Shown in pieces: positions 1 to 12,452 of a DNA stretch of 29,630 nt. This DNA is from Haplomitrium mnioides. Taxonomy: Eukaryota; Marchantiophyta; Haplomitriopsida; Calobryales. The stretch spans positions 1-29,630 of the forward strand of contig JBNGIS010034453.1 of NCBI GenBank assembly GCA_049999725.1, read 5' to 3'. A program made the translations under genes and the position numbers. The notes beneath the pieces are model-generated. The model ran no database searches. It was not told the DNA's origin and was given only the letters and a program-made list of their open reading frames with translations. The first letter of the stretch is position 1, and every line of letters begins with the position of its first letter.

Positions 1-47
<47 letters not shown>
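1..47. repeat. (TC)n microsatellite
   Basis: The window opens with an uninterrupted run of TC dinucleotides, about 23 units, ending in ctagg. It starts at the window edge, so its true length is unknown. Confidence 0.97.
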
Positions 48-48
<1 letters not shown>

Positions 49-1555
49 GGAATGTATTTGTACTCCTTGGTTTTTATTGCCTTAGGGTTAGCTTGGGACC
101 TTAAATAAAGGATTTTTGTTCTCAAACAATACAAACTTAATAAAAAAAGAACAAGACTAAACACAAGATAAAACATTAATGAAACAAAATAAACTCTAAA
201 CAAAAACGTGGAAGACTTGAATGACACAAACTCATTAGAGGGATTAGACATTTTTTGCATTTGTTGATTATCTTTCTCTAGATTCTCTATTTTCCAATCA
301 GCAAAAAAAACAAAAACCTACAAATAAGCTAGCCAAATCTTGTTTATTTTCTATGGCTGATCTATATTTGCTTGGCTACATCATTTAGCACACAAACAAA
401 TGTATCTAAACACAACCACAAATAGCCATGATTCCATTACCATCAATTCAAATACAGAATATAACTTGACCACTTTTTCACATATTAAGATTGAATATCT
501 TCAACAATCACAAGCCAAGTTTTAGTGCTTCTCTTTATTACCTAGTTCTTCATCACATTTCTTTTTTATGCACCATTCATTCTATTGTTGACCAATACTT
601 TAGGATCAGAATCCTATACCACAAATATTAGCACCGACAAACAATAACGAGATGCAAACTCGATTAAAACATCTACCAAAGAGAGAAGACCCACATTGTG
701 ATTAACAAAAAAGAGAGAGAATACATCACAAAGAGCACTTAAATCCCTTTTTAATCCATAGATATGACATATTGTAAACTTATAGTGAGTCGCGACAATT
801 GCAACAACATAAGAATCCAAAATAGGAAATTATTTCACTACTTGGTTAATACTTAATTGCTCAACTTGATTGTATCCGTTCATCACACCAAAACAATTAG
901 CATAGGTCTTCATTTTAACCAAATTTTGTAGAGAAAAAGCTTTAGATGAGAAAAACTTGAGAATCAACACTCAATTCTTCTATTTTAACCAAAATTGATC
1001 ATCATTAGATTGATGAATCTTTATTGGCAAATAAGTCAGACCCAAACAAAACTACACTAAATTTGGGGTTTCTCTTTCCTTCATACATAACCTTCAACAT
1101 TGAAGAAGTCAGATCAAACCAAAGAGTTGTAATGATCTAAAAGCACTGAAGGCACCAAAATGCAAGGGTTGAACCAAAATTGAGAAAGATCAACCCAAAT
1201 TTGAAGCAACATGAATGCTCATCTGATACATATGCAGATTAAATTTAGTACTTGAGCATGTCTTCATGTCAATTTTGGATTTGCAATTCATGCATCTTTC
1301 TACTTTACATATTTTTTGTTCTTCAAAAGAATCTTCCTATTTCTTCTAACATAATCTACCTTCAAGAAGTTGGCTAGGTTTGACTACACAAACACAAAAA
1401 ACTCTAAAAAGGTACAAAAGCCAAACCTATATACACATGAGAGATCTTTTTTAGTGCATCTATTGCTAAATATTTTTGTTGAAGAAAGTGTTAATTCTAG
1501 ATTTTCCAATCAATTGTTTGACCTCTATCTAAAACAAATCTAAACCTACAATTAT
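48..1555. other. AT-rich stretch without recognisable genes
   Basis: I see no convincing coding frame here. The longest open stretches are short and have no recognisable motif. Two places, near 280-345 and 1495-1550, share a loose resemblance: both contain ttttccaatca followed closely by an aaacctaca-type string. This suggests an old dispersed repeat, but it is too weak to call an element. Confidence 0.5.
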
Positions 1556-1559
1556 AAAT

Positions 1560-3760
1560 CCAACAAACCAATATTATTAACAAAACTATGCTAGCTAGTT
1601 GTAGTTCACTTATGTTACTAGAGAGAGGATGGTATGTGGAAAAAGACACAAAGATAGCAAAGATTTCTCTTACAATGTAAATGTCTAACATCGCTAAAGA
1701 TAAGTAACTAAGGTAAGCCAAACAAGAATGCAACTAACACAACCATATTGATTAAATATAACTGAGCTAACATATTTGACAGATGACACTAGGTGGAAAG
1801 AAATACAAAAGTATCAAAGATTTCTCTTAGAGTGTGAATGTCTTACTGCTTATATAATAAGTAACTATGGTAAGTTGGATAAGAGTGAATTTAATACAAT
1901 TGTGTTGATTAATTNNNNNNNNNNTGGTAAGTTGGATAAGAGTGAATTTAATACAATTGTGTTGATTAATTGGAACTCACATAGACTACGTTGAAAAAAA
2001 GCAACTAAGTTTTTCTATGCAAAAGTTCAATTGACACAACCATATTGATTAAATATCATTCAACTAGTCTATTTGAGAGAGGATGGTGGGTTAAAATAGA
2101 CACAATTAAAGCTAAGATTCTTTTTTCAATGTGAATGCTTCAATGCATATATAATAAATAAGTATGGTGAGTTAGAAAATAATGTAATTAAGACAACCAC
2201 ACTTATTCACTACAATTCAGCTAGCCTACTGGAAGGAAAATGTTGGGTGGCAATAGACACTTAACATCCAATATTTCCTTTATATATTGATTAACTAAAG
2301 TTTATCTAGGCTTTCCAAGAGAGGATGGTAGGTTAAAATATACATAAAAGTAGCAAAATTTCTCTTATAATATGAATGTTTTGCTATGCCAAGAATAAGT
2401 AATTAGGGTTATTTGGAAAAGAGTCCAATTAACACAACCATGTTGATTAAGTAAAGTTTAGCTAGTCTACCTAAGAAAGAATGGTATGTAGAAATAGACA
2501 CCAAAGAAGGTAAATTTCTCTTACAAATTGAATGTTTTAGTTGGTACAAAATAAGTAAGTACAGTAATTTTGAAAAGAGTGCAATTAACACAATTATGTT
2601 GATCAAGTAAAATATAGCTAGCCTTCTCAAGAGAGGATGGTGGGCGAAATAGACACAAAGTTAGCAAAGATTTTTCTTACATTATAATTTCCTTACAATG
2701 TATATAATAAGTCACAACAATGAGTTGAAGAAGAGTGCATTGAACACAACCATGATGATTAAGTACAATTCAGCTAGCCTACCTAATAGAAGATGGCAAG
2801 TAGAGATATACACAAAAGTAGCCAAGATTTCTCTTACTTTATGAATGGCTAACTATGTTAGGGTTAAGTAACTAAAGTTAGTTGGGCAAAAGTGTAATTA
2901 ACACAACTATGTTAAATAAAGTTAGTTTAATTCAACTAGCCTACCCAAGAGAGGATTGTAGGTGTAAATAAACACAAAGAAAAGTAAATTTTTCTTTTAA
3001 AATATGAATGTTTTACTAAGTATAGAATAAAATACTACATTATGTCGGATAAGAGTGTAACTAACAAAACGATGCTCATTTACTACAATTCATCTAAACT
3101 ATACGAGAGAGTATGAAGGGTGGAAATAGAAAAAAAAAGTTGGCAAGATTTATCATACAATGTGAATGTCTTGCTATATTCAAAATAAATAGCTAAGATT
3201 AGGAGACAAGAGTGCAATTAACACAACTATACTGATTGAATATAGTTCAGCCAATCTACAAGAGAGAATGGTGGGTGGAAATAGACACAAAAGAGGGTAA
3301 GATATCTCTTGGAATGTGAATGCATCACTGCATATAAATTGAGTAAGTACGGTCGGTTAGACAAGAGTGTAGTTAATACAACCCTACTAAGTAAGTGTAA
3401 TTCAGCTAGCCTATAAAAGAGAGGGTGGTGGGTGAAAATAGACACAAAAGTAGGCGAGATTTCTCTTAGAGTATGCATAACTCACAACATACATAATAGG
3501 TAACTACAAACATAACAAGTAACTAGAGTAAGTTGGGCAAGATTGCAACAACCACATTGATTAAGGTTAGTTCAACTTGCTTACCTAAGAGAGAAATGTG
3601 GGATAAAAATAGACACAAGCATATCCAAGATTTCCTTTATTTGATTAAATATGATTCCAATAGTCTTCTAAAGAGAAGATGGTGGGTGAAAATAGATACA
3701 AAGGAAGGTAAGATTTCTTATATAGTATAAATAACTAACTACATACACAATAAGTAAATA
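1560..3760. repeat. Degenerate ~157-bp satellite array, left block
   Basis: A monomer of roughly 155-165 bp recurs head to tail. The easiest anchor is aacacaaccatgttgattaa and its variants, found near 1579, 1736, 1890, 2033, 2191, 2431, 2588, 2743, 2900, 3062, 3219, 3371 and 3546. Truncated units lie near 2285 and 3640. Each unit then carries cagctagcctac, gagaggatggtgggtggaaa, tagacacaaa, gatttctctta, tgtgaatg and gtaagttggacaagagtg in the same order. Monomers differ at many positions, so the array is old. The left edge at about 1560 is approximate. A 10-N gap lies inside it. Confidence 0.9.
1915..1924. other. 10-N assembly gap inside satellite
   Basis: Ten Ns interrupt the satellite. The 47 bases before the gap (1868-1914) are identical to the 47 bases after it (1925-1971). 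This is what two overlapping contig ends joined without merging would give. Confidence 0.95.
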
Positions 3761-3761
3761 T

Positions 3762-4223
3762 TATAATTGTACAAGCATGATGTTGTGCTTTTTGTAAGAA
3801 AATAAAAAGGAGTAAAGAAAATGGAAGTGATTATTAAAGAGGGATCAACTTTTAGTGAAGATTGGTATTAGATTACTTTTAGTGTTGGATCAACTTTTAG
3901 TGAAGTGGCAATAGGATTACTTGCTTTTGAAGTCACTTTTAGAGAAGTAGTATAAGGTCATTTTTAGGGCTGAAATTGGAAGTGCACGTAAGTGGAGGAA
4001 GTAAGATGACATTTTCTTCTCAAGTATAAATAAAAATGCTTTATTGCCCAACTTCTCATTCTAGAGTTTCTCTCAATTCACTTATGCTCTTTGGTTGCTT
4101 GCCATTTTGGCTTTTTCTTGTCTTATTAGCCTTTTCTTACCTTATTGACATTTGGTTGAATAACTCTATCAGAGTTCTCTTTGAGTTCTTACTCATTTAG
4201 AATTTGTCTTTGAGTTTTTTTAC
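3762..4223 (+). repeat. Left LTR of the gypsy element
   Basis: This block matches 14040-14487 along its length. Shared landmarks are tgttgtgc near the start, the ggatcaacttttagtgaag motif, agggctgaaatt, a TATA box (tataaata, 4025-4032), tggttgaataactcta and a terminal ttgagttcttttaca-like string. The exact 5' edge is uncertain; homology to other copies starts near ttataattgtacaag at 3761. Confidence 0.85.
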
Positions 4224-4278
4224 ATTTCCATCAGAATTTCGGTTTTTTCTTTGATGGAGAGCTATATGGAGAACTAAG

Positions 4279-5090
4279 TTGAAGTGTTTCAAGAAATGCA
4301 ACAAAAATTTGAACATCTTTCTCTCTTTTAGAAGTTCAAATGCAAGTGGAAAAAAGAGCACCTTTCGAGAAGAAGAGAGTCATGTGCGGTTTTCAAAACC
4401 AAAAGCATATGGTAAGAAGATAGTTCCTAATACATCTGAGAATTCCTTATTTGATTGTGAGCAATACTTTGAAGCTACAAACATTAGAAAAGATGGTTGC
4501 AAATTTTATTTACGGCAAGTCTATTTGAAGAGCTTGCAAAAACTTGGTGAAGATATCAAATAGAGCAGCTACAACGTGGATTTGTTGCTCATATTACCTC
4601 TTGTGCGAGTTCAAAGAAGTGGCAATTTCAAGATTTATGGTTCTAAATGCTTCAAAAGTAGCGAGAGATCATTTGGTGGAATTGAAGCAACTTGGTACAA
4701 TATGAAGCTATGTTACATAATTTCAAAATATCATTATACAAATTTCTAATATAGGCAAGAGAGAAAATCTATATTATTTTGTTTGAGGATTGAAGCCTCG
4801 TACAAGGATGGAAGTGACAATGAGAGAGCGCTCTCAACTAGAAGAAGCAATATGGATGGCTGAACGGTATGACTCACTACTTGCGACTATAGAAGCTAGG
4901 CCATATCTTCAACAAGTTTTACCAAATATTTGTATGCCACTAAATAAGGTTGTACATATGGAGATTGATGTGGTGCAAAAAGTGAAACTCACCAATGTGA
5001 AGTGTGAACGCCTACGCCAAAATGGAGGATGCTTTTATTGTCAATAATTTGGTCATATGATTGCAAATTGCCAACTGTCAATATTGCCAA
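4279..5090 (+). pseudogene. Gypsy gag remnant with broken CCHC knuckle
   Basis: Two open segments (4279-4563 and 4790-5047) lie just after the left LTR, where gag belongs. The second runs into a zinc knuckle at 5030-5071 with the spacing C-x2-C-x4-H-x4-C. A TAA stop (5045-5047) falls between the second Cys and the His. Gag would package the element RNA; this copy cannot make a full protein. The identification rests on position and the knuckle, because the rest of gag is too diverged to recognise. Confidence 0.75.
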
Positions 5091-5289
5091 GCTTGAATTC
5101 ACCCTCTTGTTCAACATCAATCGAGAAGAGGAGAACCAAGAAAATGACATACCTCAATAAAAATAGTCAAGTAGTTTACTGAAAGCTGGATTAGTTCCAA
5201 TAGAATTAGTAGCTCAATGCGAATTTGAAGTGCTTTGTTTTATTTAGATGGTATGGTTGATGAGCATTCTTATAGAATATAGATGTAGA

Positions 5290-5470
5290 ATATAGGTGGA
5301 CTCGGAAAGTTTTGAAATTTTCATATCATCACGTTTTGTTAAGAAGTTAAAAGCAAAAACTTTGCTTATCAAAGGAAGTTTTATGAGTATAGCTGATGGC
5401 AAAAAAAATGATGTAATCTACTCACAAAAGCCACTTTTTGTAAAGATTGTAAAAGAGTTCTAGGAATTTA
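5290..5470 (+). pseudogene. Gypsy aspartic protease remnant
   Basis: Translation across this stretch gives DSESFEIFISSRFVKKLKA. This aligns with the retropepsin start of plant gypsy elements, normally DSGATHNFISS followed by KKL. The Asp-Ser of the active-site DSG is kept, but the following Gly-Ala is changed to Glu-Ser. It lies between gag and the reverse transcriptase, as expected, and is flanked by stops. Confidence 0.65.
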
Positions 5471-5513
5471 TGGATTTGTTATTGCTTCAATACAACATGA
5501 CATTATTTTAAGC

Positions 5514-7107
5514 TTGCTTTGGCTTGAAGATCAATTCCCTCAAGTTGATTGGGTAGAAAAACAAATTCAAGTTGCTTTACAAGGCAAGAAATTTCTTTTG
5601 AGGCATTCAATACTGTTGGTGAAGAGGTCTAAATCAGTTCAATATATTACTTTGGTGAAGAAAGAGATGTATATGTTTGCTGTTTGGATCAAGTTTGTCA
5701 TGAACTTGAGTAAAGAGGGAAGGAAGTCTATACCTACCTCAATGATTAATGATATTTTGAAGGAGTTTACAAATATGCTTCCAAATGATTTGCCAAATAG
5801 GTTACTAGATGATCGAAGGATGCTCTTTCCAATTGACTTGCTACTATGAAGTACTCTTTATAATTGGTCGATATATTGGTTATCACCACAAGAAATAGAT
5901 GGGATTTGCAAAACCTTGATGAATCTTTGTGAGAAGGATTTCATTCAACATAACACTTCACATTAGAGAACACTAATATTCTTTGTACCAAAGAATGATG
6001 GTGGATTTTATCTTTGTATAGATTATCATGACTTGAACAATAAAACAACAAAGAATGCTTATCTTTTACCACATATTGAGGTTTGTTGGATCAATTGAGT
6101 AGTATGTGATTTTTTTTCTAAGATAGATCTTCAAAGTGGATATTGGTGAATTCTTCTCAAGCTAAGCAATATGTCAAAGACGGGTTTTTGCATAAGGTAT
6201 AGGCATTTTGAGTGGAAATTTCTTATATTTGGTCTCACTAATGCCTTTGCCATATTTATAGATCAAATGCATTGAGTTTTTGATGGGTTATTAAAAATCA
6301 GTTTTGGTATTTTTGGATGACATTTTTATTTCTAGTAAAATTGAAGCTAAACAAAAGAAGTATTACAAAGACTACGCAATTAGAATTTTTATTGCAAGAA
6401 GTTCAAGTGTGAATTTTGGAAGTAAGAGGCTACTTACCTAGAGCACAAAATGTCTGTAGATGGCGTCAAATTGGAGAAAGAGAAAATTAAAGCTATGGCA
6501 AAGTGGCTAACACTAAAGGAGGCAAAGAACATTATAGCCTTCAATGGATTGGCAAGCTTTTATTGATGGTTCATTTATTATTATATACATATTATTGCAT
6601 CATTTGCAGATCAGCTAAGCAAAGAAGTAAAGTTGCAATGGACTACGAAAGAGCAAATGGCATTTCATGAACTCAAGAATGCAAGCTTGTCAATCCATTG
6701 AAGGCTCTAATTGTCTCAAGAAATTGAGAGCAATTGGCAGTGATTTATGTTACCAAAATGTCGAGACATTATCTTTTGGGAAACATTGCACTTTTATACA
6801 CCAATCACAAGCCATTGTTATAATCAATTTACTTGGAAAAAATAACAAGCCGACGATGCATTGTCTTGAAGGTTGGATAATAAGTTTAATACATTGGAGG
6901 CGGAAAATGAAAGTATGCTACATCTTGATGAAACAACCAATAGAGGTTATTAGCAAAAGCTAAAAGAAGATCTTTTTTTCAATCTTTTTCAAACACGGCT
7001 AGTAGCCAAAGGTAGTGAGTATTATACATTTTTTTCTATTCAAGATGGTATTCTTTATTAAAGCTATCAAATACATGTTCCACAAGATAATGCGCTTTGA
7101 ATAATAT
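5514..7107 (+). pseudogene. Gypsy reverse transcriptase / RNase H remnant
   Basis: The open segment 5514-5849 holds the linker before RT (MLPNDLP, then FPIDLLL). RT motifs follow in broken frames: FFVPKNDGGF with CIDYHDLN near 5980-6040, KIDLQSGYW near 6123, a FGLTNA-like motif near 6230, and the catalytic FLDD at about 6310-6321. The connection domain and a TNHKPLL-like RNase H segment extend to the copia insertion at 7108. The order and motifs are those of Ty3/gypsy pol. Many stops and frameshifts make it non-functional. Confidence 0.85.
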
Positions 7108-7343
7108 TGAGATTATGAGCTCAGATAGACTACTAGGCTAATCTGGCAGCCCTTTTAGTCTAAGTTTAGGTTAGTGCTATTTTTCCAGTTGTAAGCTAGG
7201 GTATATAAGAGCACTTTTGGAGGCAAATATTGGCACTCTTCTCCATTGTAAAATTACAACATGATTGTGTCTGATGAGTGAAGAAAACATTCTTGCAAAT
7301 CTCTTGTTTTGTCTAGTGTGATTTTGTGTGTAGTGTACTAGCA
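7108..7343 (+). repeat. Copia 5' LTR
   Basis: It runs from tgagatta to ctagca (TG...CA). It shares with 12453-12680 the sequence tatataag (TATA box, 7202-7209), tttggaggc, atattggcactc, ccattgtaaaatta, cattcttgcaaatct and ctagtgtgatt. The two LTRs differ at many sites, so the insertion is old. Confidence 0.9.
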
Positions 7344-7355
7344 TGGTATCAGGGC
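7344..7355 (+). promoter_or_regulatory. Primer-binding site (initiator tRNA-Met type)
   Basis: tggtatcagggc lies immediately after the 5' LTR. It matches the usual plant copia site TGGTATCAGAGC at 11 of 12 positions. It would prime minus-strand synthesis. Confidence 0.9.
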
Positions 7356-8280
7356 AACTTCAAAAAAATAAGTGACACTACATCACATAGAAAATGAGTA
7401 AAAGGAAAAAGAAGAAAAAAATAGACCTCAATTTTTTGGCTCTATAAAATAGAGTTGTAGCTGTAAAAAAAATTATAAGAGTGCTCCAATCAAACAGAAG
7501 TTGCAAAGAAGAGAGTGTCGATTCAAGAAAAAGGTTTGTGAGGAGAAAATGACTTGAATCAAAATTGATTCAACTGTCCTTGTTGTGTCTTAGGATTTTT
7601 TTTTGAAGTAGTAAGTAGAGAGCAGAATGCAAGAAGACAAAGAGCATGTTTTTTTGTTGAAGAAGAATTGAAAGAGACAAGGTTCTATCCTTATGGAAGA
7701 AGAATTGTCAAGCAAGGTTAGATTGGGTGATCGAGTGGTGGAAATTGTTGAGTAGAGAAGCATCATCTTAGGAATTTCACAAAAAGTTCCATGTTGTTTT
7801 GCTTTCAATTATAGAGCAACCTCTATATGTAGCATTTTGTTTGTTTTGGAAGAGATAATAGTAAGAAGATCATGAATATATTTTTGAAAGTTTTTTTGAC
7901 ATATATTTTGTCAATGAGTGGCCTTGCAATTGCATTTTCATCTGCCTCTAACTAATCGGTTTCTAATATCGTGAAAGGTGCAACATTGTTAAAGACAAAC
8001 AACAACAATTCTTTTGATGCATATTTAGAAGCAAGCATTTTGTCCCATGTACATTGTGAATTTATTCACCAATGATCCTCTTTCTGGACATTGTGATTTT
8101 GAAGTTGGTTATAGAATATGACATATGAGCTCTTGAATTTCTTGAGTTGCCAAGTTTTGTACTCCATCTAGTTTTTCTTCTTCAACAAAGAATTCATCTT
8201 TTGAGTAGATAGTGTCGATCTTTGTTGGGAGTATGTTGCTTGTTGTGGTTCTTATGTGCACTTGATTTACAGGGCTCAAA
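7356..8280 (+). other. Copia leader region without clear coding
   Basis: About 900 bp separate the primer-binding site from the first gag codons. This is long for a copia leader. No motif was recognised and stops occur in every frame, so it may include an unrecognised insertion or a decayed 5' part of gag. Confidence 0.5.
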
Positions 8281-9270
8281 ATGGTAGATGAGATTTCTTA
8301 GATTGTTAGTAAGAAATTGATTGAGAACAATTACGATGTTTGGTCTATGAAAATGACCAATTTCATTAAAGGCAGAGGGTTTGGGGACTTCATCACAAGT
8401 GATGAAGTAGAGCTTGTCTTAGAACTAGCTCTAAATAGTGAAGAAATGCAAGTTTTCTAGACCCACACTAAGAAAGTCCACAAATTGTTATACTGGCTCA
8501 CTATCAGTGTTATTGAAAAAATGATGGGCTATGTATCATCAATTAAGATACCCAAAAAAGCTTGGGATATCTTGAAAGAGAGATATGCAGTCATGTCAAA
8601 TGTAAAGAAGCTGACGCTGCAAATGGAATTCTTCAATTTGTAGAAAGAGAAACTAAATGTAAATACCTTTGCCTTGAAGACAAAGTCGTTAGTTGAACAT
8701 TTAGCAAATGTAGGAGAGGATCTGAAGAAGAGTACCATGGTGGTAGTTTTCTTGAATGGGTCGAGCAAAGAGTACAAACAATTCAAAACATCCATGAGAA
8801 CAAGAGAAGGAACCACATCCTCTCACAACTCATCACAATGCTAGTTGTAGAGGAGCTAGACATTGGAGGAGGAGGAGCTTCAAGTAGTCAAGGAAATCAA
8901 AAGAAAACCTTCTACTCTAATAGGAGTAGAGGTAGAGGTAAGAGTTATGGAAGGAGCAACTTTAGAAGAGGTCGTTCAAGTGACAGTGCACAAAACCAAC
9001 AACAACAATCACAGTGAAATCAATATGGTAAAAGAGGTCAGTTTAAAAGTAGGGAGAGTAGTCAAAGACATGGAAGCCAACATCGGAACCTAGGTACAGA
9101 GTGCTTTCAATGTGGTAAACCAAGTCATATAACGATGGACTGTTACAAAAAACATAATGACATGAGGAACAATAGAGTGCATGGGAACTACACAGGTTCT
9201 AGTAAGACAAGTAATGAGATAATGTTTGTCATGCAATATGAGTACTCCTCTATTGCACATGAAAAATAGA
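8281..9270 (+). pseudogene. Copia gag remnant
   Basis: The reading frame starts at ATG 8281 and hits a stop within ten codons. It continues as recognisable copia gag: a YDVWSMKM segment, then KKAWDILKERY and FLNGSSKEYKQF, typical of the plant retrotransposon gag family. A frameshifted, Arg/Gly- and Asn-rich linker follows. An intact CCHC knuckle comes next at 9102-9143 (C-x2-C-x4-H-x4-C, CFQCGKPSHITMDC). Several internal stops rule out a functional product. Confidence 0.85.
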
Positions 9271-9289
9271 GTGGCAATAAAGACAAGTG

Positions 9290-10530
9290 GTTTGTTGATT
9301 CTGTATTCTTAAACCACATGACATGCCACGAAGAATGGTTTCAAGAGATCATAAATTTGAGCACACTTGGATACGTTGAGACATATGACTCAACTATATA
9401 TCATGTTTAGCAGATTGGAAATATACTTATTGTGTTAGAGAATGACAAAAAAAATACCTATATGATGTTATACATGTCCTAAAGATTCAAAAAAACTTGA
9501 TTTTAGTCAAACAAGCTGTGTAGAGCAGAATATGCAAGTTTAATTTAATCCCACTTGTGTGTTTATTAAGGGTTGGGGAAACAACTATGACTTGATTACA
9601 AAAAGAATAAAAAGAAATAGGATGTTGACACTAGATATGAGTACATTTAAAGCGATAGAAGCTATGTTTGTACATGGTACAGAAATTGTGTCAATATAGA
9701 GATATGATGCAAGCATATTGGCCATGTCAATATACATTGGATGAGAAGCATGCAAAGTTTAAAGGTAGTCAGTCTGCTGCCCAAATTCAAAGTGAAAGGG
9801 ATGCAAAAAGTGTGTGAAGCTTGCCAGTTGGGTAAGCAAGTTAGACAATCATTCTTTCATGATATATATGTAACTAGCAAGTCACTTGAGGTGATGCATT
9901 CAAATGTATGGGGTCTAACAAAAATTGGATCTATTGGAGGGTGTATATATTATGTTACCTCATTGACTATTCACAAAAAATCTGGATATATTTCATGAAG
10001 TAGAAGAGTGAAGTGTTTGATCACTTCAAGAACTTTAGTAGTCGAAAAGTAGAAAAGGTAGCAAATCAAGTGTCTACAATCTAATGGAGAAGGAGAATAT
10101 TTCTCTATAGAGTTTTGTGCTTACTTGTAGAAAGATGGAATTAGAAGGTAGTAGACATGCAAATATACACCCCAACAGAATAGGGTTGATGAAAAAAAAA
10201 ACCAGTGGTACGTGTCTTAATGAATGAGAAGAATATGCCTCATCATTATTGAGCAGATGTAGTGTCAACTACAATTTACATCATTAACTACACTCATAAA
10301 GAAGCAGTTCATGGAATGACACTAGAAGAAAAGTTTACAAGAAGGTGTCCAAACATTTTGCATTTGAAAGTGTTTGGTTGTATTGCATAAATACATGTGC
10401 TAGTAGAGAAATGCAGCAAATTGGATCCAAAAGCAAAAAAAATGTGTATTCATTGGATAATCAAATGAGCAAAAAAGCTACATGTGTTTTTATCCTACTA
10501 CACACATGCTGAAGGTGAGTAGAGACATTA
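9290..10530 (+). pseudogene. Copia protease / integrase remnant
   Basis: KWFVDSV near 9290 aligns with the copia protease motif WxxDSG, with the Gly lost. Segment 9741-9998 contains VCEACQLGKQ, the Cys pair of the GAG-pre-integrase zinc finger, and HSNVWG, where the first catalytic Asp of integrase (HSDVWG) is Asn. GEYFS and TPQQNRVDE follow near 10090-10190, matching the second integrase region. Multiple stops interrupt it. Confidence 0.82.
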
Positions 10531-11029
10531 TTTTGTATGAATTAAGTAATTGGTATGATCAGAAAATTGTTGATGACACAGTTGATATAAAAGACAAACA
10601 AGTTGTGTCAAAACAGAGTAAGCAAACTTAGGAGTTGAGTGGTTCACAAGGTGAAAGAAACAACAACAATAATACATGACAAAGAAGGTTGCAAAATAGG
10701 AATTTGGAGCAAAATACTTCAATTAGTTTGCAACTTGGAAGTATTGTAGAGATGACAATTGCAATGTCTCTAGGCGAAGGTGGTGGTAATGAATCTTAGA
10801 ATATAGATGAAGAGCTAAGATTACTCTTAGCTACAACATTGAAACAAAAGCAATTGGAGCAACATGTGCAATGTACACCTATGCACAAAAGTGCAAGAGT
10901 GAAATACCTTGTTAATAGACGGATGCACAATGGAGTTTTTTGCATTCTATTAATAGAAAGAACTTGTTTTTTTTACATAGAAATAACTTGTCTTTTTTTA
11001 TGATGTTGTAGGTGACAAGATATAGGAAT

Positions 11030-12410
11030 CTACAATGATAGAAGAGATAGATGCTCTTCATAAAAGCCAAACATGAGAACTAGTTACCTTACATGAAGAG
11101 AAGAAAGCGATTGGATCTAAGTGGGTTTACAAACCAAAAAGGAATGAAGATGGCAACATAAGTAGATTCAAAGCATGGCTAGTAGACAAGGGGTATACAT
11201 AAACCCATGGTATATAAGAGACATTCAGCCATGTGGTAAGAATGACAATTGTTTGGGTAATCATTGTATTGGTTGCAGCAAAATAGTAAACCCTACAACA
11301 AATGGATGTGAAGAAAGCATTGTTGCATGGGGAACTAGAAGAAGAGGTGTATATGGTGCAACCACCTAGTTTTGTTGATTTGAAGCATCCAGATCAAACA
11401 TCTAAGCTGAAGAAGGCCCTATATAAGTTGAAGCAAACACCTCGAGTATGGTCCAACAAGATAGACAAATATCTTGTTTTAGTCGTATTCAGGGTGTCAA
11501 ATGCAAATTACTCTTTGTATGTGAGAAAGATAGATAAATATACCATGCTCATACTCATATATGTAGATAATCCTATTATACCTAGAGGGAGTGTGTAGAA
11601 CATTGTTGAGGTAAAAAGCTTGCTGCAACAGAAATTTGACATGAAGAATCTTGAAGAGCTAAGACAATTTCTCGGAATTGAGGTGATAAAAATAGAGCAA
11701 GATATCTGAATGATGCAGTGGCAATATGCTATGGAAATGCCATTAAAATATGGGATGACAAGTTGCAAACTGATTGCAACCTCTTTAGATTAGAATACCA
11801 ATAATTAGCTGATCAATCATGAGTGTAAACTGATTGAAGATCCAACTATCTTCATGCATATGGTAGGAAGTTTGATCTACATCACCATCACTAGGCCAGA
11901 TCTAAGTTATATTGTGAGCTTGGTAAGTCAGCTTATGAAGGTTCCAATGAAGCCACATCTTGACGCAGTGCGTCGAATTCTTTGGTATGTGAAATCCACA
12001 TAACAATATGGAAATTTTTATGATAATAGAAGCAGTTTTCAACTTTATGGATTTCTAGATATAGATTGGACAAGAAGTGCAAGTGACCAAACATTCAAAA
12101 GCAAATTTTTTTTTTTTTCATTTAGTAGTGTTGGAATAGCTTGGAGCAATAAGAAGCAACCTACAATTGCACTCTCAAGCACAAAAGCTAAGTATAGAGA
12201 TGCAACAATGAGGGTTCATTGATAATATAAGTAGTATTCAATTGGCCAACAGTCCAATGTTTCATGCACGTTCAAAGAATATTGAAGTGCATTATCATTT
12301 CATGAGAGTGAAAGCCTTGGTCAAGCTGGTTGACCTATATTACGTCAATAATAAGAATCAGTTGGTTGATATTTTCACAAAGGCATTGGGAGCATAAAAG
12401 TTGCATAAAA
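11030..12410 (+). pseudogene. Copia reverse transcriptase / RNase H remnant
   Basis: KAIGSKWVYKPKRNEDG near 11105 is the start of the copia RT domain. The open segment 11302-11598 carries MDVKKALLHGELEEEVYM and KALYKLKQTPRVW. It ends with IYVDN, the catalytic YVDD with the second Asp changed to Asn. GSLIYITITRPDLSY near 11870 and HYHFMRVKA near 12290 belong to the connection and RNase H parts, ending in LVDIFTKALG. The domain order is complete, but stops and the active-site change make it inactive. Confidence 0.88.
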
Positions 12411-12437
12411 GAAGCAATTTGGTGTATATGGGTTGAG

Positions 12438-12450
12438 CTCGAGAGGGAGT
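12438..12450 (+). promoter_or_regulatory. Copia polypurine tract
   Basis: ctcgagagggagt lies directly before the 3' LTR, where plus-strand priming takes place. Confidence 0.7.
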
Positions 12451-12452
12451 AT

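Noticed and set aside
614-820. Minus-strand 68-codon open frame
   Set aside because: No motif or family resemblance, and it lies in AT-rich DNA where frames of this size are expected by chance.
3227-3478. Minus-strand 83-codon frame as a gene
   Set aside because: It lies wholly in the satellite and spans two monomers; the hydrophobic pattern repeats with the monomer. Kept only as an observation about the satellite.
7590-7808. Minus-strand frame in the copia leader as a captured gene
   Set aside because: Ser/Leu/Thr-rich composition with no family signature, typical of the reverse frame of purine-rich plus-strand sequence.
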